Positions 60,610 through 64,000 of a stretch of DNA of 64,000 nt are shown here, piece after piece (the stretch's first letter is position 1; each line of letters begins with the position of its first letter). The stretch is from an uncultured Acetatifactor sp. GTDB taxonomy: Bacteria; Bacillota; Clostridia; Lachnospirales; Lachnospiraceae. The DNA is taken from positions 31,186 through 95,185 of the forward strand of contig CANQJL010000007.1 of the NCBI GenBank assembly GCA_947624245.1, written 5' to 3'. A program made the translations under genes and the position numbers. The notes beneath the pieces are model-generated. The model made no database searches, was not told where the DNA came from, and was given only the letters and a program-made list of their open reading frames with translations.

Positions 60610-61599
60610 GTGGGAACGAAGGAACAGCTGCTGGCGCTTTTTGAGAACAATAAGGGCATATATTTTTCCGGTGAGGATATCGCAGAAATGCTTTCCGTGT
60701 CCAGAGCCGCGGTCTGGAAAGCCGTGAAAAGTCTGCGCAGCGAAGGGTATCATATCGACGCCGTGCAAAATAAGGGTTACAGCCTTTCCGTGGAAACGGA
60801 TATTCTTTCCGAGCAGGGGATCAGGAAATATCTGCGGCCGTCCTGCAGCGATCTTTTGCTGAACGTGAAAGCACAGGTAGACTCCACCAACAGCGAAGTG
60901 CGCCGGATGGCGGCGTCGGGAGCGCCGGAGGGGTGTGTAATGATCGCAGGCAGCCAGACCGCCGGCAGGGGAAGACGCGGACGCAGCTTTTATTCTCCGG
61001 TGGATTCCGGAATCTATCTGAGCCTGCTGCTTCGTCCGCAGGAGTATACCGCCGCACAGGCGGCGTCGTTTACCACCATGGCGGCGGTGGCCGTCTGTGA
61101 GGCGATCGAGAGCGTTTCCGGAAAGCGTGCGCAGATCAAGTGGGTGAACGACATCTTTATGGACGGGAAGAAGGTATGCGGAATCCTCACGGAGGCTTCC
61201 ATGGGGTTAGAGAGCGGCTTTGTGGAATATGCGGTACTTGGAATCGGCATCAACGTATCGCCGCCCAAGGACGGTTTTCCCGACGAGCTGGCAGACATTG
61301 CGGGAACGGTCTTTGAGGAAGCCGGGGGCGACGGAAAGAACCGTCTTGCGGCAGAGTTCCTGAACTGCTTTATGTCCTATTATAAGGAGCGTCCCGCAGA
61401 GGATTATGTGAAAAATTATCGGAGCCGCAGTCTGGTGCTCGGCAGGGAAATATCGGTGGAGTCCCCGAATGGCGCTCAGAGAGCGACCGCGCTGGACGTC
61501 GATGAGGAATGTCATCTGATCGTCCGATATGAAGACGGGAGAACGGAGACGCTCTCTTCCGGAGAGATCAGCGTGAGATTAAAGAAAGAGAACGAGTGA
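60610..61599 (+). CDS. birA: Bifunctional biotin operon repressor / biotin-protein ligase BirA
   Basis: About 329 residues. GTG at 60610 is chosen because GGAGGTGA lies 4 bases upstream; the ORF-track start would translate the repeats as a (VGS)n tail, which no BirA has. N-terminal winged helix (~1-60, LSVSRAAVWKAVKSLRSEGY), ligase core with AGRGRRGRSF (biotinyl-AMP loop) and IKWVNDIF, and a C-terminal SH3-like domain (~280-329). It attaches biotin to carboxylases and, with biotin, represses transcription. Operator and bioY beside it support autoregulation. Confidence 0.94.
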   Translation: MGTKEQLLALFENNKGIYFSGEDIAEMLSVSRAAVWKAVKSLRSEGYHIDAVQNKGYSLSVETDILSEQGIRKYLRPSCSDLLLNVKAQVDSTNSEVRRMAASGAPEGCVMIAGSQTAGRGRRGRSFYSPVDSGIYLSLLLRPQEYTAAQAASFTTMAAVAVCEAIESVSGKRAQIKWVNDIFMDGKKVCGILTEASMGLESGFVEYAVLGIGINVSPPKDGFPDELADIAGTVFEEAGGDGKNRLAAEFLNCFMSYYKERPAEDYVKNYRSRSLVLGREISVESPNGAQRATALDVDEECHLIVRYEDGRTETLSSGEISVRLKKENE

Positions 61600-61636
61600 G
61601 GCAGTAAAACCAAGAGAACAAGTGAGGGAAATAAGC

Positions 61637-62218
61637 ATGGAAGATTGTGTAAAGACGGACAGGTACAGCAGTGCAAGATTGAAGACCTTGGATATGGCGT
61701 ATATTGCAATGTTTGCCGTTGTCATTGCCATATGCTCCTGGATATCCATTCCTGCCCAGATTCCTTTTACGCTCCAGACCTTCGGCATCTTTCTGGCCGT
61801 GGGCGTATTGGGCGGGAAAAGAGGCACGCTGGCAGTTCTGATCTACCTGCTGCTGGGAATGGCGGGCGTGCCGGTACTTGCGGGCTTTGTGGGAGGCATC
61901 GGCTATTTCGTGGGCAATACGGGCGGTTATCTCGTGGGATTTCTCTTTTCGGCCCTTGCCATGTGGGGGCTGGAGCATTTCCTGGGGAGAAAGCCGTGGG
62001 TGCTGGCGCTGTCCATGGTCGTCGGTCTTGTGGTATGCTATGCTTTCGGAACGATCTGGTATCTGATCTTATATTCGCATAACACAGGAGCTATCGGAGT
62101 GTGGACGGCGTTGAGCTGGTGCGTGTTCCCTTATGTGATTCCGGATGCCGTAAAGATCGTACTGGCAATGTCTGTCTGCAGAAAGCTGGCTAGGGTCATT
62201 CGGGCGGATCGGGGGTGA
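61637..62218 (+). CDS. bioY: Biotin transporter BioY
   Basis: 193 residues from ATG 61637 (AGGGAA site; the ORF-track GTG is 5 codons earlier). S component of an ECF importer with six helices; IPFTLQTFGIFLAVGVLGGK and GNTGGYLVGFLFSALAM are BioY hallmarks. It lies 37 bases after birA under the same operator. The shared ECF ATPases and T subunit are not in this window. Confidence 0.93.
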   Translation: MEDCVKTDRYSSARLKTLDMAYIAMFAVVIAICSWISIPAQIPFTLQTFGIFLAVGVLGGKRGTLAVLIYLLLGMAGVPVLAGFVGGIGYFVGNTGGYLVGFLFSALAMWGLEHFLGRKPWVLALSMVVGLVVCYAFGTIWYLILYSHNTGAIGVWTALSWCVFPYVIPDAVKIVLAMSVCRKLARVIRADRG

Positions 62219-62222
62219 GCCG

Positions 62223-62609
62223 ATGAAAGAGCGCATATACAAAATAAGGGCTCATCACGGCATGTGTCTTTGCTTTTTTCGGGGCAAAGGTTACAGTATA
62301 GAATTTGTCAGGAACATGTGGGACATAAAGGATAAGCTGGAAAGAGGTCCCCTGATTCAGATTACGGATAAAGCAGATGATATCTGCGCCATCTGTCCCA
62401 ACAACGCAGGCGGAACCTGTACGGCGCAGGCAAAGGTCGCGGAATACGACAGGCAGGTGATGCAAAGGTGCGGCTTGGCGGTTGGGGACGAGATGTCCTA
62501 CAGAGATTTTGACGAGCTGGTGCGTCAGAGGATCATACTGCCGTCAAAGAGAAAGGAGATCTGCGCGAACTGCCAGTGGGATTCCATGTGCGAAAAAATT
62601 CGCGCTTAA
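62223..62609 (+). CDS. DUF1284 domain-containing protein
   Basis: 128 residues, cytoplasmic. IRAHHGMCLCFFRGKGYS, CAICPNNAGGTC and ICANCQWDSMC define the family; the Cys and His clusters suggest a metal or iron-sulfur site (inference). The role is unknown. It starts 4 bases after bioY with GGGGGTGA, so it joins the biotin unit. Confidence 0.85.
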   Translation: MKERIYKIRAHHGMCLCFFRGKGYSIEFVRNMWDIKDKLERGPLIQITDKADDICAICPNNAGGTCTAQAKVAEYDRQVMQRCGLAVGDEMSYRDFDELVRQRIILPSKRKEICANCQWDSMCEKIRA

Positions 62610-62611
62610 AA

Positions 62612-62650
62612 AACCGCCTGAATCTCTCTCAAAATTCAGGCGGTTCTTCT
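62612..62650. terminator. Bidirectional rho-independent terminator
   Basis: 12-bp perfect stem AACCGCCTGAAT / ATTCAGGCGGTT with a 10-base loop. Plus-strand T-rich tail TTCTTCT; minus-strand tail is a T run from the AAAAAA before the stem. It ends the birA unit and the small minus-strand membrane gene. Confidence 0.85.
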
Positions 62651-62683
62651 GTGTACCTGTCATACATGATCCGTGACAGGATA

Positions 62684-62944
62684 TTAATTGTAGTACATTG
62701 CGGTTCCGGCCGCCGCGCTGAATACGACTACGCCCAGAACGACGAGTATGAGCGCAATGATCAAAAAGCAGAAATAGGAACGTGCAAAATTGCGCAGATT
62801 CATATTCTTGGTGCCGCCCACCGAGAAAACGATCAAAAGAATAAAGCCCACAATGGGAATGGAAAACAGAATCTCGTAACCGAAATATCCCCACATGCTG
62901 ATGGGACGATACTCCTCCGGAATGTTCTCAGGTATATTTGCCAT
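62684..62944 (-). CDS. Small conserved membrane protein
   Basis: 86 residues from ATG 62944 (GGGGGAG site; the ORF-track start is 20 codons earlier). Two helices: ILFSIPIVGFILLIVFSVGG and FCFLIIALILVVLGVVVFSA, with the hydrophilic link TKNMNLRNFARSYF. A compact family seen in Firmicutes; function unknown. Confidence 0.78.
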   Translation of the reverse strand: MANIPENIPEEYRPISMWGYFGYEILFSIPIVGFILLIVFSVGGTKNMNLRNFARSYFCFLIIALILVVLGVVVFSAAAGTAMYYN

Positions 62945-63021
62945 GGTGCTCCCCCTTTCTCCAACAGAGCCGAATATCCGGCCCGATTGTGTATTAATGT
63001 GCATTGATCGTGAACAGATTT

Positions 63022-63050
63022 ATTCTAGCATGTCAAAATAAATAATGCAA
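63022..63050 (-). promoter_or_regulatory. Promoter of the small membrane protein
   Basis: Minus strand TTGCAT, 17-base spacer, TAGAAT, 78 bases before the ATG. Confidence 0.55.
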
Positions 63051-63064
63051 GGGATAATAGTCTG

Positions 63065-63073
63065 TGGTACAAT
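63065..63073 (+). promoter_or_regulatory. Extended -10 upstream of the VanZ gene
   Basis: TGGTACAAT matches the TGN-TATAAT form; 67 bases before the ATG. No clear -35. Confidence 0.4.
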
Positions 63074-63140
63074 GTCGATACAAAAAGGCATTGAATCAAC
63101 TTGAAAACGATTGCCGGGTTCGATTGGGGGAGGTGAAGGG

Positions 63141-63680
63141 ATGGCCGGTTACGTTCGGAAATTCTTTGTGGCCATGCTGATCGTGCTGCCCTTTTATCTT
63201 CTGGTCAGAAGACCGTGGAGGACCTGGTCGAAAAGGGAGGCCGCGCTGGCTGTATTTGTGCTGTTCGTGACAGGAACGGTGCTGCTGACGATGGAGGGGG
63301 ATTATGCGGCGCCGGGCGTTCTGCTGGAGCGGGCCGTCACTCGCCTTAAGACGGGGGACAGGATCAATCTTGTGCCTTTTCGCAGTATCAGAAGCTGGTT
63401 CGGTTATACCTTTCCCATGGTCAACTTTTTGGGAAATATATTGATGTTCATGCCATGGGGATTCGGCCTGCCGCTTTTGTGGAAGCGAAGACAGGGGACA
63501 TTGTCCTTGATATGCTGCTCACTGGCGTTGACGTTGTCTATTGAGGCGGTGCAGCTTTTTATCGGCAGGAGCGTTGATGTAGATGATGTGATCTTGAATT
63601 TTTCCGGAAGCTGCCTTGGAGCGGGTCTGTATTTTCTCCTAAGGAGGATATTCCCAAAGCTTTCAGAGTTCGCAAGATAA
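63141..63680 (+). CDS. VanZ-like family membrane protein
   Basis: 179 residues from ATG 63141 (GGGGGAGGTGA upstream; the ORF-track start is 10 codons earlier). Four or five helices with NLVPFRSI, NFLGNILMFMPWGFGLPLLW and SVDVDDVILNFSGSCLGAGL, the VanZ signature. Related proteins affect low-level teicoplanin resistance, but most members have no proven role. Confidence 0.9.
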   Translation: MAGYVRKFFVAMLIVLPFYLLVRRPWRTWSKREAALAVFVLFVTGTVLLTMEGDYAAPGVLLERAVTRLKTGDRINLVPFRSIRSWFGYTFPMVNFLGNILMFMPWGFGLPLLWKRRQGTLSLICCSLALTLSIEAVQLFIGRSVDVDDVILNFSGSCLGAGLYFLLRRIFPKLSEFAR

Positions 63681-63699
63681 GATTTTAAGGCGGCAGGGC

Positions 63700-63727
63700 T
63701 TGCTTTTTTCCGCCGAAGTGCTATAAT
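63700..63727 (+). promoter_or_regulatory. Promoter of tRNA-Val
   Basis: TTGCTT, 16-base spacer, TATAAT, ending 33 bases before the tRNA. Confidence 0.6.
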
Positions 63728-63759
63728 CAGATTCAGATTACTGCTTTTGACGGTGATAC

Positions 63760-63833
63760 GGAAGCATAGCTCAGCCGGGATGAGCGTTCGCCTCACACGC
63801 GAAAGGTCAGGGGTTCGAGCCCCCTTGCTTCCA
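63760..63833 (+). tRNA. tRNA-Val (anticodon CAC)
   Basis: Cloverleaf visible: acceptor GGAAGCA/TGCTTCC, D stem GCTC/GAGC, anticodon stem TTCGC/GCGAA with loop CTCACAC, T arm AGGGG-TTCGAGC-CCCCT, discriminator A. CCA is not encoded. Confidence 0.93.
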
Positions 63834-63884
63834 CTTGGCGTTCCGCAGCCGGACGCGGAGTCGCGGTTAATTTTAAAAATTCTA

Positions 63885-63913
63885 TTGACATTTGGTCCGG
63901 TATCATATAGAAT
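63885..63913 (+). promoter_or_regulatory. Promoter of tRNA-Leu
   Basis: TTGACA, 17-base spacer, TAGAAT; the -10 ends 11 bases before the tRNA. Confidence 0.75.
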
Positions 63914-63924
63914 ATGACTTGTTT

Positions 63925-64000
63925 GCAGGAATGGCGGAATTGGCAGACGCGCACGGTTCAGGTCCGTGTGGTAGCAATACCATGAGAGTTCAAGTCTCTT
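63925..64000 (+). tRNA. tRNA-Leu (anticodon CAG), cut by the window end
   Basis: GCAGGAA acceptor strand, TGGCGGAATTGGCAGACGC D region typical of tRNA-Leu, anticodon loop TTCAGGT, long variable arm (GGTAGCAATACC) and the start of the T arm. The 3' acceptor half lies beyond base 64000. Confidence 0.9.

Noticed and set aside
60445-60768. Minus-strand ORF with (TAN)n repeats and plus-strand (VGS)n extension of BirA
   Set aside because: Both are readings of the 9-bp repeat array. BirA has a good GTG start with GGAGGTGA after the array, and no BirA carries such an N-terminus.
63668-63706. Terminator after VanZ (GCAAG...CTTGC-TTTTTT)
   Set aside because: Only a 5-bp stem with a loop of over 20 bases; the T-run also forms part of the tRNA-Val promoter region. 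Too weak to call.

Overview
The window looks like a chromosomal segment of a gut-type Lachnospiraceae (Clostridia) bacterium. The evidence is a SCIFF ranthipeptide cassette (TIGR04086 protein, scfA, scfB) next to a fused secDF, a class B sortase with an SPKTG-anchored substrate, a double-hemerythrin protein, Gram-positive lipoprotein and LCP signals, strong AGGAGG-type ribosome binding sites, and frequent GTG/TTG starts. No prophage, CRISPR array or rRNA was seen.

Layout. (1) 1-5.8 kb: end of a phosphate (pst) operon, a Na+/phosphate cotransporter with a PhoU-like tail, and a convergent CBS-domain CNNM/CorC protein. (2) 5.8-10.4 kb: the SCIFF cassette and SecDF. (3) 10.4-16.2 kb: an operon of two membrane-anchored unknowns, one a zinc-ribbon protein ending in a long Asp/Tyr repeat, followed by an ABC-2 transporter. 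(4) 16.2-19 kb: RecJ-like nuclease and a PfkB-family sugar kinase. (5) 19-25 kb: small HTH regulator, promoters whose spacers contain G-runs, class B sortase, its likely substrate, an LCP ligase, a priming sugar-phosphate transferase and a Wzz-like protein. (6) About 25.04-52.6 kb: a visibly AT-richer, mosaic Wzx/Wzy surface polysaccharide locus with two nucleotide-sugar dehydrogenases, heparinase-like and CapK-like proteins, DUF362 protein, many glycosyltransferases, polymerase, flippase, a solute symporter with a small partner, and many pseudogenes and transposon scraps. (7) 52.6-64 kb: GC-rich core again, with GtrII-like and unknown membrane proteins, hemerythrin, DegV, an amino-acid ABC importer, a biotin unit (BirA operator, 9-bp repeat leader, birA, bioY), DUF1284, VanZ and two tRNAs.

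The genes from 19.6 to 51.2 kb form one surface-building programme: priming transferase, chain assembly, flippase and polymerase, length control, and attachment to the wall by LCP, alongside sortase-anchored protein. The most striking unexplained pattern is that all six G-tracts of seven or more bases that I found in the window lie within this programme. Two are in sortase promoter spacers and four are inside polysaccharide genes, and all six are followed by TA. At one of them the reading frame is visibly altered relative to a tandem paralog. This suggests a phase-variable surface, or, less interestingly, homopolymer errors. Other highlights are a stop codon inside an Asp/Tyr repeat, a BirA operator overlapping the birA promoter followed by eight perfect 9-bp repeats, and a nucleotidyltransferase whose two broken halves flank an intact newer cassette.
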